Below, piece by piece: positions 24,826 through 32,983 of a DNA stretch of 39,540 nt. The notes beneath the pieces are model-generated. The model worked only from the letters and a program-made list of their open reading frames with translations, was not told where the DNA came from and made no database searches. Position 1 is the stretch's first letter; every line of letters starts with the position of its first letter. This DNA comes from CAYUPI01 sp964446585 (GTDB lineage: Bacteria > Verrucomicrobiota > Verrucomicrobiia > Limisphaerales > UBA8199), in NCBI GenBank assembly GCA_964446585.1, contig CAYUPI010000050.1:1-39540 (forward strand), read 5' to 3'. Made by a program: the position numbers and the translations under genes.

Positions 24826-25647
24826 TCAGGGAATCAACCGCGTGGCGCGCTCCTGCATCCAGGCGACGTCGCGATTGAACTCGCCGCCGAGCGGTGTCGG
24901 ATAAGGGCGCACCTGGCCCCTCAACGGCGCTGCAAGAATCTTTTGAGTTGACCACTTCTTCAGCTCGGAATGGCCGTCCACGAAAGAAAACCCACCGGCC
25001 CCGCCATGATAATTGGCCGGATAATCCACGATGGATTCCGTCGTGGAGGGGTAGGTCAGCATGTCCACGACGAACATGCCGTCGTTGATGCTGTCCTCGC
25101 GCTCGTCCAGAAAGACAAAAGTCCGGGCGGGGCCCGGATCGTTAAAGTCGGAAGATTTTCGATAGATTCGGTATTCGCCGCGCCGGTCCCCGAAAGTGAC
25201 GTTGGACCAGCCCATCGGCCGATTTTCGCCACGTCCGCCAATCCAGTTGAGCATCGACATGGTGCGCACGCGGGGCAGGCTTGTGCCGTTCACGGTGACC
25301 CGGCTCAAGTCCGCCGGGCACTTGAAAACAGCGGCGTTTTTGCAGTAGGGATAAAGGATACTCACCTTGAGATTATACTCGAGGTCCCAGTTGTCCCGGG
25401 CCGTGCTGTAATCCAACCAGCCGCCGACCCATTCGTAGGGGCCGTGTTTGACATGGGGCAGAACTTCGCGATTGTCATCCACGTACATTTTCCACGCCAG
25501 CAGCAGGTTGCGATGGTTGTTCATGCAATAAACACCCTGCGCCTTTGCTTTGGCGCGCGACAAAGCCGGAAGGAGCATAGCCGCAAGGATCGCGATGATC
25601 GCGATGACCACCAGCAACTCGATCAACGTGAAGGCTCGTCGCTTCAT
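24826..25647 (-). CDS. type II secretion/type IV pilus pseudopilin with H-X9-DG motif
   Basis: About 273 residues. The start at 25647 gives MKRRAFTLIELLVVIAIIAI, a class III prepilin leader: a short basic leader, cleavage before Phe, and the Glu at +5 followed by a ~20-residue hydrophobic helix (FTLIELLVV). The C-terminal part ends with a HGGAGGFSFVDGH stretch, in which nine residues separate His from Asp-Gly, the H-X9-DG motif of prepilin-type proteins common in Planctomycetota and Verrucomicrobiota. The protein is probably processed by the prepilin peptidase and inserted in a pseudopilus or the envelope. A longer frame to 26019 crosses a tRNA gene and is rejected. The start is only 7 bases past the tRNA 3' end. 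Confidence 0.9.
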   Translation of the reverse strand: MKRRAFTLIELLVVIAIIAILAAMLLPALSRAKAKAQGVYCMNNHRNLLLAWKMYVDDNREVLPHVKHGPYEWVGGWLDYSTARDNWDLEYNLKVSILYPYCKNAAVFKCPADLSRVTVNGTSLPRVRTMSMLNWIGGRGENRPMGWSNVTFGDRRGEYRIYRKSSDFNDPGPARTFVFLDEREDSINDGMFVVDMLTYPSTTESIVDYPANYHGGAGGFSFVDGHSELKKWSTQKILAAPLRGQVRPYPTPLGGEFNRDVAWMQERATRLIP

Positions 25648-25654
25648 AATCGGT

Positions 25655-25740
25655 TGGTGGTAGGTGATGGATTCGAACCATCGAAGGCGTAAGCCAGCAG
25701 ATTTACAGTCTGCCCCCGTTGGCCACTTGGGTAACCTACC
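25655..25740 (-). tRNA. tRNA-Tyr (anticodon GTA)
   Basis: An 86-base type II tRNA on the minus strand. The acceptor stem GGTAGGT pairs with ACCTACC, followed by discriminator A and an encoded CCA. The anticodon loop CTGTAAA reads GTA (complement of plus-strand 25704-25706). A long variable arm follows, as in bacterial tRNA-Tyr, and the T arm holds GGTTCGAATCC. No mismatch was noticed in the acceptor stem. Confidence 0.97.
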
Positions 25741-26078
25741 GGAACTGGTTGAGGGTTCTAAGTTGAGGGCTAAGCAACCGCAACTCGAGTTTCCCGTTTC
25801 AGCTCCCGGAGAGCATAAGTTGTGCTGGATGCAAGTCAAACCCGAAGGAACGACAAACGCGAGATAACGAATAACCAAGTCCGAAGGAAGTCCAGATGAC
25901 GAAGTTTCTAGCCCTGCCGGCATTAGAAGCAGAATGGGAGCTTTGTCCACCAAAGGGTGCACGGGCGATCTAAAAGAGGTTCGGATTTCTGGTTTCGGAC
26001 TTCCTTCGGGCTTCGGCATTCGGGTTTCGGATTTTCGTCGGTCTTGTCTCTCCGCCGTGTTTGGCCTAGTTTGACCGG
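25741..26078. repeat. non-coding gap with imperfect inverted repeats (25877/25997)
   Basis: A 338-base gap between the tRNA and ffh without a convincing gene. AAGTCCGAAGGAAGTCC at 25877-25893 is the near-exact reverse complement (16 of 17) of 25997-26013. The right half is a run of TTCGG/TTTCGGA words (GGTTTCGGA, GGGCTTCGGC, GGGTTTCGGA). This looks like a degenerate dispersed repeat. Promoters for the divergent tRNA and ffh must also lie here, but I cannot point to them with confidence. Confidence 0.6.
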
Positions 26079-27419
26079 ATGTTCGATTCGTTAAGCAGCA
26101 AGCTCCAAACTGCGTTTAAGAATCTGCGTGGGCTGGGAAGAATCTCCGAAGCCAATGTCAGCGACGCTCTCCGCGAAGTCCGGCTGTCCTTGCTGGAAGC
26201 GGATGTCAATTTCAAGGTCGCCCGGGATTTTATCGAACGTGTCAAAGTCAAATCCCTTCGTCAGGAAGTGATTCAAAGCATCCAGCCCGGTCAGCAAATC
26301 ATCAAGATTATCCACGACGAGCTGGTGGAACTGCTCGGCTCGGAAAACGCTAGCCTGCAGTTGAGCGGCAATCCCAGTTGCGTGCTGCTTGTCGGTTTGC
26401 ATGGCTCGGGAAAAACGACCTCGAGCGCGAAGCTGGGCCGCTTGCTGCTCAAGCAAGGCCGAACACCACTGCTGGTCGCCGCTGACGTGTACCGGCCCGC
26501 CGCCATGGACCAGCTTGAAACGCTCGGCCGGCAGTTGCAGTTGCCGGTCTTTGCCCGCCACGGCGAAAAGGACGTGCTGAAGATCGCGCGCGAAGCGCTT
26601 GAGTTTGCCAGGGCCCAAAATCGCAACACACTGCTCTTCGATACAGCCGGGCGATTGCAAATCGATGAACCGCTGGTGCAGGAACTCGTCCGATTGCGCG
26701 ACCTCGTCAAACCCCAGGAGACATTGCTCGTCCTCGACGCCGCGACCGGCCAGGAAGCGGTGAACGTGGCCACTCATTTCGACCAGGCGCTCAATATCAC
26801 CGGATCGATCCTCACCAAGCTGGACGGTGACGCCCGCGGAGGCGCGGCCCTGAGCCTGAAGGCCGTCACGGGCAAGCCGATCAAGTTCGCCGGCCTCGGC
26901 GAAAAACTCGATGACTTCGAGCCGTTTCACCCGGAGCGGATGGCTTCCCGGATTCTGGGCATGGGCGACGTCGTCAGCCTGGTCGAAAAGGCGGCTGAGG
27001 CCGTGGACCTGGACGAGGCGAAGCGGCTTGAGGAAAAAATGCGCAAAGGCCAATTCTCGCTCGAGGACTTTTTGGACCAATTGCGGCAAATGAAAAAGCT
27101 GGGACCGCTTGAGTCCATCATTGGAATGTTACCGGGCGGGTCCGAAGCGCTGAAAGGGGCGGACTTGAACAAGCAGGAAAAGGAAATGCGTCATATGGAG
27201 GCGATGATTTGTGGAATGACGCCGCAAGAGCGCCAGAACCCGCACATCCTCAATGCCAAACGGCGCCAGCGCATCGCCAAAGGCAGCGGCGTGACCGTGG
27301 CCGAGTTGAACACGATGCTCAACAAATTCAACCAGATGCAGCAAATGATGAAGAAGATGGGCAAATTCCAGAAAATGATGGCGCGGATGGGCGGCGGACC
27401 GGCGAGTATGTTGCGGTAA
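26079..27419 (+). CDS. ffh: signal recognition particle protein Ffh
   Basis: A 446-residue SRP54 homologue that binds 4.5S RNA and signal peptides at the ribosome and docks with FtsY. The N domain spans ~residues 1-90. The GTPase G domain has G1 GLHGSGKTT (~106-114), DVYRPAAMDQL, the G3 DTAGR and the G4 TKLDGD. The M domain follows with ESIIGMLPGG and the RNA-binding RRQRIAKGSG segment. It ends in a Met-rich hydrophobic region (NQMQQMMKKMGKFQKMM). Length is normal. It stands alone on the plus strand after the divergent tRNA, without the rpsP/rimM/trmD neighbours often seen. Confidence 0.97.
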   Translation: MFDSLSSKLQTAFKNLRGLGRISEANVSDALREVRLSLLEADVNFKVARDFIERVKVKSLRQEVIQSIQPGQQIIKIIHDELVELLGSENASLQLSGNPSCVLLVGLHGSGKTTSSAKLGRLLLKQGRTPLLVAADVYRPAAMDQLETLGRQLQLPVFARHGEKDVLKIAREALEFARAQNRNTLLFDTAGRLQIDEPLVQELVRLRDLVKPQETLLVLDAATGQEAVNVATHFDQALNITGSILTKLDGDARGGAALSLKAVTGKPIKFAGLGEKLDDFEPFHPERMASRILGMGDVVSLVEKAAEAVDLDEAKRLEEKMRKGQFSLEDFLDQLRQMKKLGPLESIIGMLPGGSEALKGADLNKQEKEMRHMEAMICGMTPQERQNPHILNAKRRQRIAKGSGVTVAELNTMLNKFNQMQQMMKKMGKFQKMMARMGGGPASMLR

Positions 27420-27993
27420 GAAACTAAACTTTTGAGCTGGAGAATCGAAGCCCGAACCGAAATCTGCTGCCACTAACTCCTGAGAGTCGAACAGGCGAGG
27501 CTTGGATTCGAAACTTTTCCAAGGTCATCCCCCTCCCCAAAATCCTATCGATCCTCAATGCCCTCTTGAGTTTCGTCGCGGTGGAGCTGGCCGTCCCTTT
27601 TGGTGCAGCAGCACTCTGCCATATCTTTTCCGGTGAGCGTGCCGCGATAATTGGCGGCTCCAGCAGTGCGAATCCCGTCCCGCAGGCGCACCCAACGAGG
27701 AGAAGTGTGGCGCCGACCTTTCACACCGGTTTAAGGGTGTTTTTCAAAGTTGTGTGGGAACCGGCTGTTTGCTCAACCGAAACACTCTAAACCTCGAAGC
27801 GCAACTGCTGGACCTTGGGAGAAGCCGCAAAAAGGCAGCCGATTCTGGAGCGAGTTGCTCGGGTCGCAAGCCGACAGCATTTCCAGCGTCGCAGGCGGCC
27901 AAGAATCCAGCCAAAAAATGTCCAGCATTAGCCAAAAAATGGTGAGTAGCGAGCTGACGTTCTTTCTTAAGCTCACTCCGTCTTGGTGAAGAA
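27420..27993. other. 574-base stretch without a recognisable gene
   Basis: Between ffh and the small frame at 27994 several short frames overlap on both strands, but none has a start, ribosome site and protein-like composition together. The reading frame shifts in apparent coding character (for instance around 27750-27990), which could mean an eroded gene, but no family is recognised. No clear terminator or palindrome is seen. Confidence 0.4.
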
Positions 27994-28122
27994 ATGATAG
28001 ATGCCGCGACAACCCAGTCGACCATTGTCCAGGGCGCGCCCAAGCTCAAAGGGAAGCCGCGAGTTTCGCCGAACACTCTCTTCGCGCTCGTCTACAACAA
28101 ATACCAAACTAAGGACTCATGA
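27994..28122 (+). CDS. possible 42-residue protein overlapping the cytochrome start
   Basis: An ATG with GGTGAAG just upstream opens a 42-codon frame (MIDAATTQSTIVQGAP... ending NKYQTKDS). Its TGA overlaps the ATG of the cytochrome gene at 28119 in the ATGA pattern that marks translational coupling. The product has no signal peptide and no motif I recognise. The overlap and upstream purine run are the only support. It could also be the tail of an eroded gene. Confidence 0.35.
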   Translation: MIDAATTQSTIVQGAPKLKGKPRVSPNTLFALVYNKYQTKDS

Positions 28123-28505
28123 AACATATTAATTCTAAACCACCATCAAAGTCACGGCTGCGGACCGTTCTGTGTCTTGCGGTCGCCTCGGCCGTTTTTG
28201 CGCCGCTCGCCCTGGTTGTGGCTGCGGACAGCAAAGCCGAACTGCCTTCCAAAACGGAAAAGCCTACGGACCAGAAAAGCAAGGCTAACCCCTCAGAAAA
28301 GAAACCGAAATCTCCCCCGAAAAAACTCACCGGCGCGGAGCTCTATTCAATGCACTGCGCCCGATGCCACCCCGAACGATATCCTAACGAGCGCACTTCG
28401 GCGCAATGGAAAACCGTCGCGATGCACATGCGCGTGCGAGCCAATCTCCCGGCCGAGCAGTTCAGAACCCTTCTCAAATATCTCCAGGAAAATAGTGGTT
28501 ATTAA
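28119..28505 (+). CDS. exported monoheme c-type cytochrome
   Basis: A 128-residue protein: a signal peptide (about residues 1-36, ending VVAADS), a flexible Lys/Pro/Ser-rich linker (about 37-68) and a small heme domain. The heme is bound by CARCH (MHCARCHPERY), and a Met in the following VAMHMRV segment is a likely sixth ligand. The C-terminus (RTLLKYLQENSGY) is the usual last helix. With about 55 residues in the heme domain it is minimal. It is first of three consecutive genes, followed 23 bases later by an outer-membrane porin and then by another cytochrome, so it may pass electrons in the periplasm near that porin. Confidence 0.87.
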   Translation: MKHINSKPPSKSRLRTVLCLAVASAVFAPLALVVAADSKAELPSKTEKPTDQKSKANPSEKKPKSPPKKLTGAELYSMHCARCHPERYPNERTSAQWKTVAMHMRVRANLPAEQFRTLLKYLQENSGY

Positions 28506-28528
28506 AAACCTCCAGAACCTGAATCGCC

Positions 28529-29893
28529 ATGAAAAATACCCTAAGAAAGCATTTTGTGACTTTCGGACTGCTGGGAGCAGTTTGCGCCCTTGGCATCGCG
28601 CTGGTTCCGGTTGCGAGAGGAGCGGAGGTGAACGAAGAAGATTTTAAAGCCTTGAAAGAGGCCGTGCGGAAGCTCTCCGAAAAAGTTGATCGCCTCGAGA
28701 AACTTCACGAAGCGGACGAACAGAGGAAGCAGAAGGATCAGGAGCAAATCAAGCAACTGCAGGAGAAGCTGGGACAGGCACAGACAACTGCTGCCGAGGC
28801 CGCGAGAAAGGCAGACGTGGCGACGCAGGTACAGCCCGTCTATCGCGTTCCCGACGACTCAGGCAGTGTGAATAAGAACTTCATGATCCTGGGCGATGCC
28901 GAAATGCAGTACGCCAAATTCCCGGGACAACACGGGACATTTCTGTTTGCGGACTTCGCGCCGATTTTCCTGTATCGCGCCGGTGACAGAATCCTGTTTG
29001 AGGCTGGGTTCGACACGACGCTGCAGAACGGCAGCAATCCCGCCAACGGCCACGATTCCGGCACCACTACCAGCTTCGACTTGAGCTTTGCGCAGTTAAA
29101 CTATGTTCTGAACGATTATGTGACCCTGGCGGCCGGGGACATGCTGCTGCCACTGGGGACTTACGCACAGCGTTCGGCCGGCGGATGGGTCAACAAGATT
29201 CCCGATGACCCCCTTCCGCGCGATCTGTTGCCGGGCACCGGCATCGGAGTGCAATTGCTAGGAGCCATTCCAATCGGGCAAGCGGGGCAGATTCTCAACT
29301 ATTCGGTTTACGGAGTGAACGGGCCATCGTCGAGCGACGGCACTGCGGCGCCGGATCAGCTTGATTTGGGCGGCAATGTTGGTCTGCGGACTGACAATAC
29401 GATCGGGAATTTGCACGGCAATCCGAGCGGCGGAGGCCGATTGGGCTGGTTTTATCCATTCGGCCCTCCCCATCACGATTTCGAGCTCGGAGGTTCGATC
29501 ATGAGCGGGGAATGGGATGACGCCGGAAAACATTCATGGACTGGAGGGGCGCTTGACGCGAGCCTGCACCTGGGCCCCTACTTCGAGGTCAAGGGCGAGT
29601 ATATTCGCACGAAGTACGGGAGCACGAGCGGCAACATCAGTCCGAGTGGTTGGTGGATACAGGGGGCATACAAGCTGGCGGGGTTAAGGTTGGAGCTGCC
29701 CGGGATCAACAACCTTGAGACTGTGGGCCGTTATGACAAGATCAATGACCACATCGGGAACCATTCGGAGCGTGAAACCCTGGGGCTTATTTACTACCTG
29801 AGCAACACTCTCCTTCTCGAAGGCGCGTACGAATTTCAACATGGCACAACGCGGGGCGACTCCCTGATTCTACAGCTTGGCTACGGATTCTAA
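28529..29893 (+). CDS. outer-membrane porin-like protein with N-terminal coiled coil
   Basis: A 454-residue protein with a signal peptide (residues ~1-31, ending ARGAE). A Lys/Glu-rich coiled coil follows (~35-95, ALKEAVRKLSEKVDRLEKLH), of the kind used by porins with a periplasmic stalk. The remainder (~110-454) alternates short polar and amphipathic strands rich in Gly, Tyr and Phe (FMILGDAEMQYAKF, FEAGFDTTLQNG, YYLSNTLLLEGAYEFQHG) and ends in Phe (LQLGYGF), the C-terminal aromatic signature of barrel assembly. Predicted outer-membrane channel. It is flanked by two exported cytochromes, which suggests a redox-linked role, but no specific porin family is recognised. Confidence 0.83.
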   Translation: MKNTLRKHFVTFGLLGAVCALGIALVPVARGAEVNEEDFKALKEAVRKLSEKVDRLEKLHEADEQRKQKDQEQIKQLQEKLGQAQTTAAEAARKADVATQVQPVYRVPDDSGSVNKNFMILGDAEMQYAKFPGQHGTFLFADFAPIFLYRAGDRILFEAGFDTTLQNGSNPANGHDSGTTTSFDLSFAQLNYVLNDYVTLAAGDMLLPLGTYAQRSAGGWVNKIPDDPLPRDLLPGTGIGVQLLGAIPIGQAGQILNYSVYGVNGPSSSDGTAAPDQLDLGGNVGLRTDNTIGNLHGNPSGGGRLGWFYPFGPPHHDFELGGSIMSGEWDDAGKHSWTGGALDASLHLGPYFEVKGEYIRTKYGSTSGNISPSGWWIQGAYKLAGLRLELPGINNLETVGRYDKINDHIGNHSERETLGLIYYLSNTLLLEGAYEFQHGTTRGDSLILQLGYGF

Positions 29894-29904
29894 TCTGCAC
29901 AACC

Positions 29905-30735
29905 ATGCAACCAATACTTATGACAAATCAGCAGAAGACGATCAGACAAATCGCGCGCCGAGCTGGCTTGGCGCTTTTCAGCATGTGCATCAGCGCGGCA
30001 GCTGTCGAGGGCGCATTGGCAGCAAGCGAAAAAGGAATGACAAATCAGCCCGCTGACATCACTTATTTGCGTGACATTCAACCCATCTTTATGGGCAAGT
30101 GCTCGCGCTGCCATAACAGCCAGGCGAGATTCGTGTACAATTGGCTGGATTATAAGACGGCTTATCGAGATCGATGGGAAATAAGAAGAAGAATCTGGGA
30201 CAGTTGGAAAGGGCACTATTACAAGGAATCCATGCCCATTCAGAACAGTCCGGAGTCACTGGCGATCACGGACGAGGAACGCGTTAGAATCAAAGATTGG
30301 GTGAGTACCGGTGCGACTCGAGGGGTCCCTCGAGTGCTCACGGGCAAGCGTTCGAAAGCCGAAAAGATCGAACTTGGAGGCCGGCTCTTCATGTCCGTCT
30401 GCGCTGCTTGCCACCAGACGACGGGACTCGGTATCCCAAATACTTTTCCGCCTCTAGCAAGCTCCGATTTTTTGAATGCCGACAAGAACAGGGCCATTAA
30501 GACTGTCATTAATGGCAGGCAGGGCGAGGTAATCGTCAATAGCCGCAAATTCAACAATAGCATGCCCTCTTTCCCATTGACCGATGACGATATCGCCAAT
30601 GTCCTGACCTTCGTTTACAATTCTTTCGGAAACTCCGGTTTGGAAGTCATTCCCGAGGAGGTAAAAGAGCTGCGCGCGCAGCCGCCAGATGTCGAAGGAC
30701 CAAGAGCCCCTGAACAGAAGAGTCAATATGAGTAA
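29905..30735 (+). CDS. exported diheme c-type cytochrome
   Basis: A 276-residue protein with a signal peptide (residues ~1-40). The first heme domain (~50-145) starts TYLRDIQPIFMGKCSRCHN and ends MPIQ...ITDEERVRIKDWVSTGA, the form of the planctomycete-type cytochrome domain with a long insertion. The second (~155-245) reads GGRLFMSVCAACHQTTGLGIP, FPPLASSDFLNADKNRAI and NNSMPSFPLTDDDIANVLTFV, closely like the cytochrome domain fused to copper nitrite reductases and related redox enzymes, with Met as axial ligand. No nitrite reductase is nearby. The start could also be the sixth-codon ATG. It lies 11 bases after the porin gene, so the trio is one transcription unit. Confidence 0.88.
   Translation: MQPILMTNQQKTIRQIARRAGLALFSMCISAAAVEGALAASEKGMTNQPADITYLRDIQPIFMGKCSRCHNSQARFVYNWLDYKTAYRDRWEIRRRIWDSWKGHYYKESMPIQNSPESLAITDEERVRIKDWVSTGATRGVPRVLTGKRSKAEKIELGGRLFMSVCAACHQTTGLGIPNTFPPLASSDFLNADKNRAIKTVINGRQGEVIVNSRKFNNSMPSFPLTDDDIANVLTFVYNSFGNSGLEVIPEEVKELRAQPPDVEGPRAPEQKSQYE
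30316..30335. repeat. near-perfect palindrome inside the diheme cytochrome gene
   Basis: ACTCGAGGGGTCCCTCGAGT has 9-bp perfect arms around a 2-base centre, within the linker between the two heme domains. Flanking GTGAG and CTCAC extend the symmetry imperfectly. It may be a small inserted palindrome or chance in a linker. Confidence 0.5.
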
Positions 30736-30838
30736 CTGGCCGCGGGCTTGGTCCTCGGTAAAGCTGTGCCGAAACGACAAAAGTGACCGTTCTGGCGCTT
30801 AACCGCAACGGGCAGGAGTTCAATCCACTCTGAGCCAC

Positions 30839-32980
30839 TCAAGGCACAAGCGTGCAGCGATAGCATTGGGCTGGCGGCGGATTGGTGGGAAGACTTTGAT
30901 AGAAGACCAGAGTGCCATCCCCGTAAATCAGATCCAGCAGCGGGCCGGTGACCCAGTTCACCAAATTAGTGCTGGAGTCCAAGGTGAATTGCTGGTCCAC
31001 CGTACCGTCCACGGAGAAGAGGTTGTATCCTCCCGATTGCGCAAAGCTCACAAAATTTACCGGCGTGTTCACAGGTATTACCTGGCTGCGAAGAATGGTG
31101 CCCTCAAAGCCGACCACCACGAGCTGGCCATTCTGGGTAGCCGCGCCCTCAAGCGACTTGGTGCTAATGGTGCTGAGGTTTGTCCAGTTCACAAAATCGG
31201 TGCTGGCCAATACGACGCCCTGGTTGCCAACGACGTAGCAAGTGTTGCTGACCATGATGGCGTCGTTCAGCCAGTTCGTCACTCCACTGTGGGCCGAGAC
31301 CCAATTTGTGCCATCGGTGCTGGACAACAAGGTGCCGGTTTCGCCCACTGCCAACAGCCGGCCATTGAGGCAGCGCAGGCGGTAGAGCCAATTTGTCGTA
31401 CCGGAGGCGCAGCGGGTCCAGTTGATCCCATCAGGGCTCGTCAAAATAATGCCGTTGTCACCCGTCACCAGGAGTAACCCATTGGTAGTAGTGGCGATGC
31501 CGGACAAGTAGTTTGTCACGCCGGAGCTGAGTTGGCTCCAGTTGGTGCCGTCAAGGCTGCTCAAGAGTGTGCCATTGCCGCCCACAAGATAGAAGTTGTT
31601 GCTAAAAGTACAGACCCCGGCCAGATCGTTGGTGGTTCCTGCCGGTGCTGGTAGCGCATACCAGGCCAGGCCGAGCGAACCGACATAGTTGGTGAACACA
31701 CTCCCGTCGTTGTTGGTTTCCACAAGGGGAACCACGAGGTTCGGACTTACGGCCAGGCTGCCTTTGGTGCCCGCAGCCACGAGAAAATTCGATGTCCCGC
31801 CAACGCAAAAGAAAGCCGTGTTGGTGACAGAAACGGAGTTCGTTGACGAAACTTCTTCAACCTTCCAGTCTGCACCGTTGTCGCTGGTCATAACACGAGC
31901 GTTGTCGCCGACGACAATATACAGATTGGTCGCGACTGTGACCTGCCACAGCCAATCGCGCGCGGAGTAATAAGGCGTGCTCCAATTGTAATTACCGTTG
32001 GTAACGTAACTTTCCACGAGCATACCGTCATCTCCGGCCAGCTCATAAACACCGTTGGTGTCCAGCACCGCAGCAAAGTAGGTCCATGGCGGCACGTCGG
32101 CCAGGGAAGGCCCGAGTTGAGATGGCCAGACAAGCATATTGGAAACTACGGAGCCAAGCCGCACCTCTGAGTCTCCTGCCAGGAGGCCGGTGACATTATC
32201 CGCCACGCAGGTATAAAGCACATTGGTCGAAGCTGTTAGGTTAAACGGTCTCCAGTTGCCGCCATTGTTCGTACTATACAGCGCATGACCCGAGTCGCTC
32301 ACGGCCCAAAACCCGGTGTAAGGGAAATTAGTGGATGAGCCCGATGAATTCACCCAGGTCACATGTTCCAACTGACCATAGGACTGCAAAATGGAATGTG
32401 ATGTCCAATTGGTGCCATTGGTGCTTGTGGCAATGTATCCCTGTTCGCCTGTGGTCACGAAAACGCCGTTCCCATAGGCCACACTCAACAGCCAGTAGGG
32501 TCCCAAATTCGGGGGCGGCGGCTGCAAATGCCAGGTTGCGCCGTCGGTGCTGGTGTAAAGCGCCCCGTTGTCACCTACGGATACCATCAGGTTCGACGAA
32601 GCGGCCACGCTCACGATCCAGTTGGAAGTGTTTAATGATCCAGCCGTGAAATTCACACCATCATCCGAATAAGCCACCGCGCCGTTGGCTCCGGTGAGGA
32701 TGATGCGATTGCCAAAAAAACCGACGGCCTGAAGGTCGTTTGTCAGGTGGCTGTTTTGCGGAAACCAGTCGATCAAGTTCGGACTGGTATAAACTTGTCC
32801 CAATTCACAGACCTGCACACCCAAAATGCCGTTCCATGCCATGTCCACAATGTCGTTGCCGTGGGGCTGCGGATTCGACCATCTCCACGAGAGCTGTTGG
32901 GCTGACGAAGTCCAGGTCAACGCCACCGCAGAGATCATCGCCAGCCAACCAGTGGGTGCGCGGCACACGAAATACTTCAC
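30839..32980 (-). CDS. secreted beta-propeller protein with BNR/YCF48-like repeats
   Basis: A 713-residue exported protein with a GTG start at 32980. A signal peptide (MKYFVCRAPTGWLAMISAVALTWTSSA) is followed by about ten repeats of the form (L/I)xxVGxNGxIxxSxDGxNWT, as in YCF48-like and BNR beta-propellers: VSVGDNGALYTSTDGATW, FYLVGGNGTLLSSLDGTNWS, LAVGETGTLLSSTDGTNWV. These would build one or two propellers (~residues 30-625). The tail (~630-713) is a beta domain ending YRCTLVP. No catalytic acids of sialidases are seen. Its start lies 3 bases after the kinase stop, so it belongs to the same transcript. Its function is unknown; surface binding or assembly of another protein is plausible. 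Confidence 0.82.
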   Translation of the reverse strand: MKYFVCRAPTGWLAMISAVALTWTSSAQQLSWRWSNPQPHGNDIVDMAWNGILGVQVCELGQVYTSPNLIDWFPQNSHLTNDLQAVGFFGNRIILTGANGAVAYSDDGVNFTAGSLNTSNWIVSVAASSNLMVSVGDNGALYTSTDGATWHLQPPPPNLGPYWLLSVAYGNGVFVTTGEQGYIATSTNGTNWTSHSILQSYGQLEHVTWVNSSGSSTNFPYTGFWAVSDSGHALYSTNNGGNWRPFNLTASTNVLYTCVADNVTGLLAGDSEVRLGSVVSNMLVWPSQLGPSLADVPPWTYFAAVLDTNGVYELAGDDGMLVESYVTNGNYNWSTPYYSARDWLWQVTVATNLYIVVGDNARVMTSDNGADWKVEEVSSTNSVSVTNTAFFCVGGTSNFLVAAGTKGSLAVSPNLVVPLVETNNDGSVFTNYVGSLGLAWYALPAPAGTTNDLAGVCTFSNNFYLVGGNGTLLSSLDGTNWSQLSSGVTNYLSGIATTTNGLLLVTGDNGIILTSPDGINWTRCASGTTNWLYRLRCLNGRLLAVGETGTLLSSTDGTNWVSAHSGVTNWLNDAIMVSNTCYVVGNQGVVLASTDFVNWTNLSTISTKSLEGAATQNGQLVVVGFEGTILRSQVIPVNTPVNFVSFAQSGGYNLFSVDGTVDQQFTLDSSTNLVNWVTGPLLDLIYGDGTLVFYQSLPTNPPPAQCYRCTLVP

Positions 32981-32983
32981 AAG

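Noticed and set aside
25648..26019. Upstream extension of the pseudopilin frame to 26019
   Set aside because: It would be translated through the tRNA-Tyr gene. The class III prepilin leader begins cleanly at 25647.
26091..27089. A 332-codon minus-strand frame opposite ffh
   Set aside because: Antisense shadow; ffh has all SRP GTPase motifs.
28119..30735. Multiheme extracellular electron-transfer conduit of the MtrAB type
   Set aside because: Only three CxxCH motifs in total are present; the porin-cytochrome idea is kept as a weaker hypothesis.
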